DNA from: Subtercola sp. | GTDB taxonomy: Bacteria > Actinomycetota > Actinomycetes > Actinomycetales > Microbacteriaceae | Length of the DNA stretch: 64,000 bases | Assembly: GCA_025463765.1 (NCBI GenBank) | Contig: JAODBC010000093.1 | Location: 1-64,000, forward strand | Reading direction: 5' to 3' | In this document: piece by piece, positions 17,404 through 25,928 of the stretch | How the letters are laid out: every line of letters starts with the position of its first letter | Numbering within the stretch: the stretch's first letter is position 1 | Made by a program: the position numbers and the translations under genes | Notes under the pieces: model-generated | Seen by the model: the letters and a program-made list of their open reading frames with translations, nothing else | The model's database searches: none | Told to the model about the DNA's origin: nothing

Positions 17404-18399
17404 ATGACCAGGCCACCGGCAATGGATATCCCCCTCGCGCTCGCTCGTTATCGAACCGCCGACGGTGTTCGACTCGGCCTCGTGTCGCACGACCGCATCC
17501 GCCCGATCACGGCGGCGGAGCTCGGCGCCCCGACGCTCAATGACTTTCTATCGCAACCGCTCAATTGGGGACGGCTGCGCGATCAGGTCGCCGTCGAATC
17601 CGACGAGTGGATGCCGCTGTCCTCCGTTTCTCTCGCCGCCCCCGTCGAACCGCGGCAGGTGGTGCAGGCCGGCGCGAACTATCGCGAACATGTCATCGAC
17701 CTCGTGGTTGCGCATCGATCACCCGACGACGAACGCTCGGAGGACGAGGCTCGAGCCTGGGCGGCGGACATGATGGACGAGCGCGCTCGTACGGGAACCC
17801 CCTATTTCTTCGTCGGTGCGCCAGAGAGCGTCGTCGGCGACGAAGACCCGCTCGTACTGCCCGGTTACAGCCAGAAGCACGACTGGGAACTCGAGCTGGC
17901 GGTGGTCATCGGTCGGCGTGCTTTTCGCGCCACGCGCGAGACCGCAATGGAGCACGTCGGCGGCTACACGATCTCGAACGACATCACGACGCGCGACCTC
18001 GTGTTTCTCAAGGAGATGACCGAGCTGGGCACCGACTGGTACCGCTCGAAGAATGCGCCGGGATTCCTGCCGACCGGTCCCCTGCTCGTACCTCCGTTCG
18101 CCGCCCCCGATCCCTCCGACATGAGACTCGAGCTTCGCCTCAATGGCGAGCTGATGCAGGACGCGAGCCCTGCGGATCTGCTGTTCGACATCCCGGCGCT
18201 GATCGTCGCTGCTTCCGCGACATCCCCCCTTCTGCCCGGCGACCTGCTTCTGACGGGCAGCCCGGCTGGCAACGGCGCGAGCCGCGGCCGACTGCTGCGC
18301 GCGGGCGACGTGATGGAATCGACCATCACCGGCCTGGGCACGCAGATCGTGCGCTGCATTGACGAGCCGGAGGGATGGCAGGGCGCGTCGCGCCCATGA
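17404..18399 (+). CDS. Fumarylacetoacetate hydrolase-family protein (second copy)
   Basis: A 331-residue FAH-fold hydrolase or isomerase. QAGANYREHV, the metal-ligand segment HDWELELAVVIG, the downstream GGYTISNDITTRDL and LLTGSPAGNG are all hallmarks of the 2-hydroxyhepta-2,4-diene-1,7-dioate isomerase / FAH C-terminal domain. I chose ATG 17404 because GGAGG lies at 17389-17393; the frame extends 12 codons further upstream. It is transcribed away from the LysR gene. With the copy at 11794-12765 it gives two candidates for hydrolysis or decarboxylation of ring-fission products. Confidence 0.88.
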   Translation: MTRPPAMDIPLALARYRTADGVRLGLVSHDRIRPITAAELGAPTLNDFLSQPLNWGRLRDQVAVESDEWMPLSSVSLAAPVEPRQVVQAGANYREHVIDLVVAHRSPDDERSEDEARAWAADMMDERARTGTPYFFVGAPESVVGDEDPLVLPGYSQKHDWELELAVVIGRRAFRATRETAMEHVGGYTISNDITTRDLVFLKEMTELGTDWYRSKNAPGFLPTGPLLVPPFAAPDPSDMRLELRLNGELMQDASPADLLFDIPALIVAASATSPLLPGDLLLTGSPAGNGASRGRLLRAGDVMESTITGLGTQIVRCIDEPEGWQGASRP

Positions 18400-18532
18400 C
18401 CTCGTGCGCACCTCAGACGACGAGGGCGATGTTGCCCGACTGCCCGTCGGCCGGCGCCCGCGGCGCGTCGATCACGCCGCTCGCCTCGTTGCCGAGCCGA
18501 AGCGGAAGGGCATCCTCGTCATCTCGGTTGGA

Positions 18533-19747
18533 TTATGCGGCGCCGCGGATGCCATCGCCCATGACGCTGATCTGCTTCGCGATCTCGCCGGGGCTTTTCT
18601 CGCCGACCATCTTCTGCAGGAAGCGCGTGCGATCCAGCATGAAGTCACGGATCGGGCGCACTACCGCGGACGAATGATGGAAGAGCTGGCCGAGCATGTA
18701 CGCCTGCTCGATCTGATCGGTAGTGTGGTCGATCCGCAGCGAGTCGTAGTGCGCCAGAGCCGCGGTAACGGCGTCCCGATCGGAGAGATCGACCTCGGCC
18801 AGGCTCTGCGCGATGAAGTAGCCGTCGACTATCGACATGCCGGCACCGTAGGCCGCATAAGGACTCGTCGCATGAGCGGCATCGCCCGCCAGGGTGACCC
18901 GCCCCTTCGACCACTGCCTCAGTGGCTTGCCGCGGTCGCGGATCTGCCAGCGCACGAGCGTGCCCTCGCTGTGCTCGACGAGGAGCTGCTGCTCCCTCGG
19001 AAATTGCTTGGCCAGTTCTTTCGCGTGCGCGAACAGCCCCTCCTGCGAGAGGGGCGGGGTCGACGGATCCCACGCTTCGACGAAGTACCAGCCAATACCG
19101 GGTCGTCCCTCGTGGCGGAACGGGGCGTAGCTGCCCTGCAACGTACGCGAGTGACGAATGATGCACTCGTCGAGCGGGACTCCATCGGGGATGTCGTAGG
19201 TGTTGCCCAGGATCGCCTGCAGGTTGTGCTCACGAATAGGCGTCTCACCCCAGAGTCCCGGGCGGATCGTCGAATGGATGCCGTCTGCACCGACGAGCAC
19301 GGGAGTCGTCACCGAACTGCCATCGGCGAAATGCACTTCCACACTGTCGCCGGCGTCGGCGAACGACGACACCGTCGTATGGGTCTGGATCGTCCCGGCG
19401 GGCAGGGCATCGCGCAGGAAGGTATAGAGGTCGGGGCGCAGAATCCCGAAGAAGTGGCCGCCATATTGCTTGTCCAGTTCCGGGTCGAAACGCACGGATG
19501 CCCGATGCCGACCAGACGCGCTGTGGAAACTCGAGTCCGTCGCCTGCAGATCCATGGCGTCAGTGTCGACACCCATGCTCTGCAGGGCCTTGACCGCGGG
19601 CGTCCAGAGATTGATGAGCCCGCCGACCTTGTCCGAATTGGCATATCGCTCATAGACGCGAACGTCATGGCCCGCGGCGATCAGCGCACGGGCAGTGGCG
19701 AGGCCCGCGGGGCCGGATCCGACGACGACGATGGGGTCAGTGTTCAT
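18533..19747 (-). CDS. FAD-dependent aromatic hydroxylase (group A flavin monooxygenase), copy 2
   Basis: A 404-residue paralogue of the 13885-15126 protein. It has the dinucleotide motif VGSGPAGLATARAL, VGADGIHSTIRPG and GDAAHATSPYAAYGAGMS. ATG 19747 follows AAGGAGGAG. It is divergent from the amidohydrolase gene, and a perfect 18-bp palindrome sits in the shared promoter region. The reading frame remains open for about 36 codons after its TAA stop (to about 18420), with coding-like composition. Whether the two copies act one after the other on the same ring or on different substrates is unknown. Confidence 0.9.
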   Translation of the reverse strand: MNTDPIVVVGSGPAGLATARALIAAGHDVRVYERYANSDKVGGLINLWTPAVKALQSMGVDTDAMDLQATDSSFHSASGRHRASVRFDPELDKQYGGHFFGILRPDLYTFLRDALPAGTIQTHTTVSSFADAGDSVEVHFADGSSVTTPVLVGADGIHSTIRPGLWGETPIREHNLQAILGNTYDIPDGVPLDECIIRHSRTLQGSYAPFRHEGRPGIGWYFVEAWDPSTPPLSQEGLFAHAKELAKQFPREQQLLVEHSEGTLVRWQIRDRGKPLRQWSKGRVTLAGDAAHATSPYAAYGAGMSIVDGYFIAQSLAEVDLSDRDAVTAALAHYDSLRIDHTTDQIEQAYMLGQLFHHSSAVVRPIRDFMLDRTRFLQKMVGEKSPGEIAKQISVMGDGIRGAA

Positions 19748-19779
19748 TGCGCTCCTCCTTGAGTACGACTGTACCTAGC

Positions 19780-19797
19780 CTACCGTCTAGACGGTAG
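19780..19797. promoter_or_regulatory. Perfect 18-bp palindrome, likely TetR operator A1
   Basis: CTACCGTCTAGACGGTAG is a perfect inverted repeat 33 bases upstream of the monooxygenase start (19747) and 39 bases upstream of the amidohydrolase start (19836). Near copies lie at 25747-25764 and 27046-27059, the last one in front of the local TetR gene. The simplest reading is a repressor site controlling both divergent promoters. Confidence 0.7.
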
Positions 19798-19835
19798 AAT
19801 AATCCATAACCGCAGATCAAAGGAGATCAGCCGTA

Positions 19836-20870
19836 ATGCCCATAGTCGACGTACACGCCCACGCGGCCGTTCCACGAGCAGATGCCCTGCTCACCCGCTT
19901 CCCCCAGTTCCTCGAACAGTTGCGCGAGGACGCCGCGACATCGGGGCAGGCGAGCAGTGAGTACAACCGCACTCAGATCGCCTCGCTCGGGCCGAGCCTG
20001 ACCGACCCGGTCCTGCGCATCCAGGCGATGGATGCCCGGGGCGTCGACGTGCAGGCCGTCTCGGCCACGCCGATCCCCCGCCACTGGCTCGACGAGCAGG
20101 CTGCTGTCGAATTCACCCGCGCCGTGAACGACGGCCTCGCCGAGCACTGCTCGCACGCTCCCGATCGACTCGCGGTGGTCGCATCCGTCGCCCTGCACCA
20201 CCCGCATGTCGCGGTCGACGAGTTGACGCGCGCCGTCGACGAGCTCGGCGCCGTCGGGGTGCAGATCTCGACGAGCGCCGGTCGAGGCCGTGAGCTCGAC
20301 GACCCGTCGTTCGATCCGTTCTGGGAGCGGGCCGTCCGGCTCGACGTTCCGGTGCTCATCCACCCGTGGGGATGCACCCTCGGCGAGCGCCTCAACGTCG
20401 GTTACATGTTCAACCATGTCGGCAACCCCGTGGAGACGAGCGTCGCGATCTCCCGGCTCATCTTCGGCGGCGTGCTGGACCGGTATCCCGACCTGCGCAT
20501 CTGGGGAGCCCACGGTGGCGGATGGCTTCCCAGCTACAGCGGGCGGGCCGACCATGCTTGGGAACAGCGCGAGGACGCACGCACCTGCCAGCGGCGACCG
20601 AGCGACTACCTGCGTGACATGTGGGTCGACGCGCTCGTCTATACCCCCGAAGCTCTGCGGCACCTCGTCGCGGTCATGGGTTCGACACAGGTCACCATCG
20701 GTACCGACTACCCCTTCGATATGGGGGTGGAGAATCCGCTCGAACGACTGGCAGAGGCCGGATTCACCAACCAACAGGTTCGCGAGATCGGATCCAGCAG
20801 TGCACTGGCACTGTTCGGCAGCCGATTCGCTTTTCCCGGAACGGCTCTCCCGAAAGGAACACGAGCATGA
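19836..20870 (+). CDS. Amidohydrolase-2 family protein (ACMSD-like decarboxylase/hydrolase)
   Basis: A 344-residue TIM-barrel metal enzyme. The N-terminal metal motif is DVHAHAAV, His lies in VPVLIHPWG, WGAHGGGWLPSY follows, and the C-terminal ligand is Asp in TIGTDYPFDMG. This set is typical of the ACMSD group, which includes aminocarboxymuconate-semialdehyde decarboxylase and gamma-resorcylate decarboxylase. The gene overlaps the following cyclase gene by 4 bases (ATGA). It probably removes a carboxylate or opens a ring in the pathway; decarboxylase versus hydrolase cannot be settled from sequence. Confidence 0.85.
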   Translation: MPIVDVHAHAAVPRADALLTRFPQFLEQLREDAATSGQASSEYNRTQIASLGPSLTDPVLRIQAMDARGVDVQAVSATPIPRHWLDEQAAVEFTRAVNDGLAEHCSHAPDRLAVVASVALHHPHVAVDELTRAVDELGAVGVQISTSAGRGRELDDPSFDPFWERAVRLDVPVLIHPWGCTLGERLNVGYMFNHVGNPVETSVAISRLIFGGVLDRYPDLRIWGAHGGGWLPSYSGRADHAWEQREDARTCQRRPSDYLRDMWVDALVYTPEALRHLVAVMGSTQVTIGTDYPFDMGVENPLERLAEAGFTNQQVREIGSSSALALFGSRFAFPGTALPKGTRA

Positions 20871-21868
20871 CCATTGAGACCAGTCGACCCAACGCAGCGG
20901 TCGCCGCGTACGGCGAGGACGCAGAGAGCGCGATAGCGGCGGCAGCGGCGAAATACAGTAACTGGAATCGATGGGGTGCCGACGATGCCGTGGGCACGAT
21001 CAATTTCATCGACGATCACGCGAGGCTCGCGGCCATAGCCCTGGTGCACGACGGGCGGGCACTCTCACTCTCGCTGCCCTTCGACAACGACGGGCCGCAG
21101 AACGGCTGGAAACGTCGCACGAACCCGGTGCACACGATGACTAGCACGGGCCTCGACACCGCCGAGATCATGGGACTGCCTCACGGCCTCTCCGTCGCCG
21201 ACGACGTCGTCTTCATGCCTTTGCAGTGCAGCACGCAGTGGGACGGGCTCGGCCACGTCGCGGACCACGGCATCGGCTGGAACAACCGGATCGCCGGACG
21301 CACGGTGACGAGCGAAGGCGACCTGGAGACCGGGATTGAACATCTCGCGGATCGGGTAGTCGGCCGCGGAGTCCTGCTCGACGTCGGCAGGGCGATCGGT
21401 ACGGATGGCGAGCTCCCCGACGGGTTCGCGATCACCACGGCAGACCTCGAGGAGACAATTCGAAAGCAGGGGCAGTCGTCGCAGGTGCACCGCGGCGACA
21501 TCGTGCTCGTTAGAACGGGACAACTCGCACGCGTCCGCCGCGGCTCCGGATGGGGCGGCTACGCAGGTGGCGCGGCACCGGGATTGTCGTTCACGACCGC
21601 GGGATGGCTGCACGCATCGGAGATCGCCGCGATCGCTACGGACACCTGGGGGGTCGAGGTTCGACCGAACGAGTTCCCCGCATCGATGCAGCCGCTGCAC
21701 CAGGTCGCCCTCCCCCACATCGGGCTCCTGCTCGGCGAGATGTGGGACCTGGATGCCCTGGCCGCGGACTGCGCGGCAGACGGACGCTACGAGTTCCTGC
21801 TCTCCGCCGCGCCCCTCCCGTTTACCGGCGCCGTGGGCTCACCGGTCAACCCGATAGCGATCAAATAG
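20867..21868 (+). CDS. Cyclase-family protein (kynurenine formamidase-like fold)
   Basis: A 333-residue protein of the PF04199 fold, whose members hydrolyse cyclic or N-formyl amides (isatin hydrolase, kynurenine formamidase). The metal-site motif usually written HxGTHxDxPxH appears here as CSTQWDGLGH, so the central His is Gln, although Asp and the later His are kept. From memory this variant is common in longer members. ATG 20867 overlaps the amidohydrolase stop as ATGA and has GAAAGG upstream. Hydrolysis of a cyclic or acylated intermediate is likely. Confidence 0.8.
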   Translation: MTIETSRPNAAVAAYGEDAESAIAAAAAKYSNWNRWGADDAVGTINFIDDHARLAAIALVHDGRALSLSLPFDNDGPQNGWKRRTNPVHTMTSTGLDTAEIMGLPHGLSVADDVVFMPLQCSTQWDGLGHVADHGIGWNNRIAGRTVTSEGDLETGIEHLADRVVGRGVLLDVGRAIGTDGELPDGFAITTADLEETIRKQGQSSQVHRGDIVLVRTGQLARVRRGSGWGGYAGGAAPGLSFTTAGWLHASEIAAIATDTWGVEVRPNEFPASMQPLHQVALPHIGLLLGEMWDLDALAADCAADGRYEFLLSAAPLPFTGAVGSPVNPIAIK

Positions 21869-22004
21869 CCAGGGCGGTCCAGCCTCCTCGCTCAGACGTG
21901 CTGTCGGCCGTTGATCTCGCGTGTCTCCTTGCCCTCTGCGAGCATGGTGCCGAAGCCGGTGGGGGTGAAGGATCCGCCGACGCTCGACGCTGAAGAACTC
22001 GAGC

Positions 22005-22751
22005 TCACTTCGCGGTGAAGGCATCTCTCAGCGCCCTGTGCTCGACGGTAGCCGCCACGATTCCCTGGTGCACGGCCTCGAGCTCGAGCACCTCCTCGAA
22101 CGAGCTCACCTCCGCGAACTGCAATTGCCGCTTCGTCAACGCGAGCGCCGTCGCGCTCGACTCCACGAACATCCGGGCGACCGCCCGAGCCCTCGTCATC
22201 ACGTCGGAATCGGGAAAGACCCGGCTGGCGAGCCCCAGGTCGACGGCTTCCTGCGCGTTGACGGCACGCCCGGTCGACGCCAGCTCGAAGGCTTTCAGGT
22301 AGCCGACCAGTCCGACCAGATGGGCGCTCACGCCCGTGTCGGGCACGAGGCCGACCTTGCCGAACGACGCGGCGAGCTTGGCCGATTCGGCGACGATCAC
22401 GACGTCGCATCCCAGCGCGAGCCCGAGGCCGGCGCCGACTGCAGCCCCGTTGACGACGGCGATCGTCGGCTGTCGCAGCGCACGCAGAGCGAGCGCCAGC
22501 GGGGAGTAGGAGTCGCGCACGGTCGCTTCGGTGTCGATGAGTTCCTCGGGCCGCGCCAGGTCTTGCCCGACGCAGAAGCCGCGTCCCGCACCGGTGAGGA
22601 TCACGACCCGCACCGACTCGTCCGTCGCTATCTCGCTCAGCACTCCGAGCAGTTCGCTGCGCATCGGCAGGTCGAGGGCGTTGAGTTTGTCTGGCCGATT
22701 GAGCGTGACTGTCGCGATGCCGTCCTCGTCGCACCTCAGAACTGCGGTCAT
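22005..22751 (-). CDS. Enoyl-CoA hydratase/isomerase family protein
   Basis: A 248-residue crotonase-fold protein that stabilises a thioester enolate. The oxyanion-hole segments are GAGRGFCVGQDLARPEEL (about 53-70) and NGAAVGAGLGLALGCD (about 100-115), followed by KVGLVPDTG. The GRGFCVGQDL form is typical of PaaG-like isomerases and hydratases of aromatic CoA pathways. It is the last gene of the minus-strand CoA operon and starts 15 bases after the SnoaL-type gene stop. Whether it hydrates or isomerises is undecided. Confidence 0.88.
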   Translation of the reverse strand: MTAVLRCDEDGIATVTLNRPDKLNALDLPMRSELLGVLSEIATDESVRVVILTGAGRGFCVGQDLARPEELIDTEATVRDSYSPLALALRALRQPTIAVVNGAAVGAGLGLALGCDVVIVAESAKLAASFGKVGLVPDTGVSAHLVGLVGYLKAFELASTGRAVNAQEAVDLGLASRVFPDSDVMTRARAVARMFVESSATALALTKRQLQFAEVSSFEEVLELEAVHQGIVAATVEHRALRDAFTAK

Positions 22752-22765
22752 GCGGATTCTCCTCG

Positions 22766-23236
22766 CTAGGGGTTAGAGCTCGAGAGCACGTTTTCGTGCA
22801 CCCTGCTGGTCTCGTCACCGTGCGTCGAATACCCGCGCGCGACGTAGTTGAAAGCGTCGAGCTGGCTGTCGCCATCCGTCTGCTGGTAATAGGAACGGAT
22901 CTCGGCGATGCGATCGTCTTCGAAGCGGAACCACTCGGCGCCTCTCGTCGCGATCCGCTCACCCGAGCCGGCGGCGTTCCAGAACATCGTCCACTCGATG
23001 ACGGCCTCCTCGTCGCCGCCGAGGAAATGGTCGACCACCCAGCGCGCGTTGATCATGCTCGCGACCTTGCGCCAATAGCGCGCGAGGTGATCGTTGCCGG
23101 CGACCGGGGCGGAGCCGACGTTCGGTGCGAGGAAGTAGTGAACGACGTCGGGATGCAGCGTCGCGACGAGCTCGTCGAGGTCACCCGCACTGCATCCCTC
23201 GTAGTAGCGCACGAGGAGTGCCAGGCGATCGCTCAT
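22766..23236 (-). CDS. SnoaL-like / NTF2-fold protein
   Basis: A 156-residue cone-shaped alpha+beta-barrel protein. The start MSDRLALLVRYYEGCSAGDL, DLDELVATLHPDVVHYF and the later strand pair RGAEWFRFEDDRIAEIRSYY are typical of the SnoaL/NTF2-like superfamily. ATG 23236 overlaps the aldehyde dehydrogenase stop as ATGA, so the two are translationally coupled. Family members act as isomerases, hydratases or ligand binders, and no catalytic residue can be assigned here. The role in the pathway is unknown. Confidence 0.78.
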   Translation of the reverse strand: MSDRLALLVRYYEGCSAGDLDELVATLHPDVVHYFLAPNVGSAPVAGNDHLARYWRKVASMINARWVVDHFLGGDEEAVIEWTMFWNAAGSGERIATRGAEWFRFEDDRIAEIRSYYQQTDGDSQLDAFNYVARGYSTHGDETSRVHENVLSSSNP

Positions 23237-24666
23237 CGCTGGATCGCCTTGAGCTCGGTGAATTCCTCGACGCCGAGCAGACCGAATTCGCGACCGATGC
23301 CGCTGTGCTTGAAGCCGCCGAACGGGGCGATCGGGTTGAAAGCGCCGCCGTTGATATCGACCTGGCCCGTTCGGATGGCGCGGGCGGCAGCCAGTGCGCG
23401 CCCCTCGTCTGCGCACCAGACGCCGCCGGCCAGGCCATAAGCACTGTCGTTGGCGATGCGGATGGCATCGTCGTCGCCATCGTGCGGAATGATGCAGAGC
23501 ACCGGCCCGAAGATCTCCTGCTGCGCGATTTGAGAGCGGTTGTCGACATCCGCGAAGATCGTCGGACGAACGTAATAGCCCTCCGCGAATCCCTCCGGCG
23601 CGCTCGAACCTCCGAACACGAGTCGCGCCTCCTGCTCTCCCTTCGCGATGTAATCGAGCACAGAGCTCTGCTGCTCGGCGGAGGCGAGCGGACCGAGTCG
23701 GGTCGCGGGATCGAGCGGATGCCCGACCGTCAGCTTCTCGGCGACCGAGATCGCGATCTCGATCACTCGCTCCTGCGCAGCGCGGGGCACGACGAGTCGC
23801 GTCCACGCGGAACAGGTCTGGCCGCTGTTGAGGAACGCGTTGTTCACGCTGGTCTTGACCGCGCGCTCAAGCTCGACGTCGTCGAGGATCACGCTCGCGG
23901 ACTTGCCACCGAGCTCGAGAGCGACCCGCGTGATGTTCGTCGCGGCGGCTGCCGCTATCTCTGCACCGACAGCAGTTGAGCCGGTGAAGGAGAGCACGTC
24001 GATGCCAGGATGCCGCGCGAGCGCCGTGCCCACCACCGACCCCGACCCGGACACGAGGTTGAAGACCCCCGCCGGCAGACCGGCCGCCGCGATGGCGTCG
24101 GCGAGGATGAACGCGCTGAGCGGCGCGACTCCCGCCGGTTTACAGACCACCGTGCAGCCGGCGGCGAGCGCTCCGCCGGCCTTACCGACGAGCTGGTGCA
24201 ACGGGTAGTTCCAGGGGGTGATGGCGCCGACCACGCCGGCCGGTTCGCGAGCGACGGTCGAATTGCCAAGCTGCTGGTCCTCACTGATGTGGAGTGCAGC
24301 GTCGGCGAACCCGGCCAGAGTCTTCAGCGGCAGGCCGACCTGGACGGCGTCGGCGATACGCGCCGTCGTGCCGACTTCAAGACTGATGATTCGGGATGCG
24401 TCGGCCGCGCGCTCCGCGAGGGCATCCCGTACTCGCAGCAGCGCGCCCGAGCGCTCCGATGGCGAGAGCGCCGCCCACGCCGGGAAGGCCGCGCGTGCCG
24501 CATCGACGGCGCGGTCGACGTCGGCAGCGGAACCATCCGGCACGGTGCCGAGGGTGGAACCGTCAGAGGCATCGGTGACGACGAGAGGCGAATGGGATTC
24601 CGCAGGGTCCACCCACGAGCCGCCGATGTAGTGGGCGGTGCGGCGCAGCAACGCGATGTCGGTCAC
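23233..24666 (-). CDS. NAD(P)-dependent aldehyde dehydrogenase
   Basis: A 477-residue ALDH. The general-base Glu is in VALELGGKSASVIL and the nucleophile Cys in NSGQTCSAWTRL. PWNYPLHQLVGK and the C-terminal PFGGFKHSGIGREFG are also present. GTG 24666 is the likely start: it overlaps the stop of the 3-hydroxyacyl-CoA dehydrogenase as GTGA, and the length then matches the family. The longer open frame to 24936 is a shadow of the upstream gene. It would oxidise an aldehyde, possibly a semialdehyde from ring fission, to the acid. Confidence 0.9.
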   Translation of the reverse strand: MTDIALLRRTAHYIGGSWVDPAESHSPLVVTDASDGSTLGTVPDGSAADVDRAVDAARAAFPAWAALSPSERSGALLRVRDALAERAADASRIISLEVGTTARIADAVQVGLPLKTLAGFADAALHISEDQQLGNSTVAREPAGVVGAITPWNYPLHQLVGKAGGALAAGCTVVCKPAGVAPLSAFILADAIAAAGLPAGVFNLVSGSGSVVGTALARHPGIDVLSFTGSTAVGAEIAAAAATNITRVALELGGKSASVILDDVELERAVKTSVNNAFLNSGQTCSAWTRLVVPRAAQERVIEIAISVAEKLTVGHPLDPATRLGPLASAEQQSSVLDYIAKGEQEARLVFGGSSAPEGFAEGYYVRPTIFADVDNRSQIAQQEIFGPVLCIIPHDGDDDAIRIANDSAYGLAGGVWCADEGRALAAARAIRTGQVDINGGAFNPIAPFGGFKHSGIGREFGLLGVEEFTELKAIQR

Positions 24667-25727
24667 GAACCCGCGCCCGTCGGATGCACGCCGACCACGA
24701 ATCCGGTACCGCTCTTCCGGCCGAGCGTCCCGGCGGCGAGCATCCGCTCCAGGGTGGCTGCTGGCACGAGTCTCGGGTCCGCGTCCTGCTCTGCCATCGA
24801 TCGCAGCGCCGCCACGGTGACGTCGATACCGATCAAGTCGACCAAGGCAAGCGGCCCCATCGGGTGCCCGAGTTCCGAGGTCGCTACCGTCTCGATCTGC
24901 TCGACCGTCGCACCGGCTTCGAGCTCGCGCACGCAATCGTTGAGGAAGGGGATGAGCAGCCGATTCACGATGAATCCACGCTGGTCACCGCAGACGACAG
25001 ATCGCTTACCGAGCTGACGCACCCACTGGCTCGCCTCCTCGCGCAGCTGGGGAACGTCGGTCACAACCTCGACCAGTCGCATCCGCTGAGCGGGATTGAA
25101 GAAGTGCAGGGCGAGCGTCGGCCGATGCGGATCAACTCGTTCCGCGACCTCCTCGATGCGGAACGACGACGTGTTCGAAGCGAGTCGCACCCCGGGCGGG
25201 AGCTTCCGGTCGAGCGCTGCGAACAGCTTCTGCTTCACGCCCAGGTCTTCGACGACGGCCTCGATGACGACGGGACAGGCAGCCAGGTCGACGAGATCGT
25301 CCACCCCGCGGATGCATCCGAGCACCTCTCGCGCGAACGCCTCAGTCTCTCGGCCGCGCTCGACCGCTACCTGCAACCGCGCGGATAGCGTCGAGATCGC
25401 CGCGCTGACCGCTTCCGCCGTGCGACCGCAGAGCACGACCGACTGACCGGAACGGGTGATCGCCTCCGCGATGCCGCTCGCCATGTGGCCAGTACCGACG
25501 ACTCCGATCTCGCCGGGCCAGGGGTTGTCGCCGGCCGATGGAACGGGCTCGTCAACCAACTGCTCGTCAGTGAGGCCGAACGGACCGACCGGATACCCGG
25601 CACCGAGGCGCATCGCGATATCAATGTCGCGCGACGTAGCGAAGCCGGAACCGGCTAGGTGCCGCGCATCGCGGAGCATGCCTAGGGTAAATGTCTCGCC
25701 CGACAACGTCGTTGATTCGGATCGCAC
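24663..25727 (-). CDS. 3-hydroxyacyl-CoA dehydrogenase with an extra N-terminal 3HCDH-like segment
   Basis: A 354-residue NAD-dependent dehydrogenase. The Rossmann motif GVVGTGHMASG starts only at about residue 75, then come SNTSSF, HFFNPAQRM and the C-terminal helical domain with GHPMGPLALVDLIGID. Before the Rossmann fold, residues 15-57 read GFATSRDIDIAMRLGAGYPV and GPFGLTDE, which looks like a copy of the C-terminal-domain motif. This suggests a duplicated or fused domain fragment. GTG 25727 has GAGAGG upstream, and an 18-bp palindrome lies 20 bases before the start. It is the first gene of the operon 3HCDH, ALDH, SnoaL-type, enoyl-CoA hydratase. Confidence 0.87.
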   Translation of the reverse strand: MRSESTTLSGETFTLGMLRDARHLAGSGFATSRDIDIAMRLGAGYPVGPFGLTDEQLVDEPVPSAGDNPWPGEIGVVGTGHMASGIAEAITRSGQSVVLCGRTAEAVSAAISTLSARLQVAVERGRETEAFAREVLGCIRGVDDLVDLAACPVVIEAVVEDLGVKQKLFAALDRKLPPGVRLASNTSSFRIEEVAERVDPHRPTLALHFFNPAQRMRLVEVVTDVPQLREEASQWVRQLGKRSVVCGDQRGFIVNRLLIPFLNDCVRELEAGATVEQIETVATSELGHPMGPLALVDLIGIDVTVAALRSMAEQDADPRLVPAATLERMLAAGTLGRKSGTGFVVGVHPTGAGS

Positions 25728-25746
25728 AAGGACCTCTCACATGTAT

Positions 25747-25764
25747 CTACCGTCTCGTCGGTAG
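25747..25764. promoter_or_regulatory. 18-bp palindrome, likely TetR operator A2
   Basis: CTACCGTCTCGTCGGTAG matches the palindrome at 19780-19797 at 16 of 18 positions. It lies immediately upstream of the 3HCDH start codon (25727). The position fits steric block of the CoA operon promoter by the nearby TetR protein. Confidence 0.7.
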
Positions 25765-25928
25765 GTAAATACAGTATGAATTGACATCGTCGCCGTGTCA
25801 AAGTTCTTGAGAGGCGGAGTGGGCTACTCACGTGCGATTGTTCGCCGAGCAGACCGGGCTGGGGCAGCGCGAGCTCGGTCGCCGGAATCGTGCGGCCCGG
25901 GATGAGCCGGAATTCCCGCGGCGCTGAC

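Noticed and set aside
21892-22004. Minus-strand tail reading TPTGFGTMLAEGKETREI after the enoyl-CoA hydratase gene
   Set aside because: It looks mildly coding, but it is only about 35 codons, has no start of its own, and no family could be recognised. It could be a remnant, yet the evidence is too thin to list as a feature.
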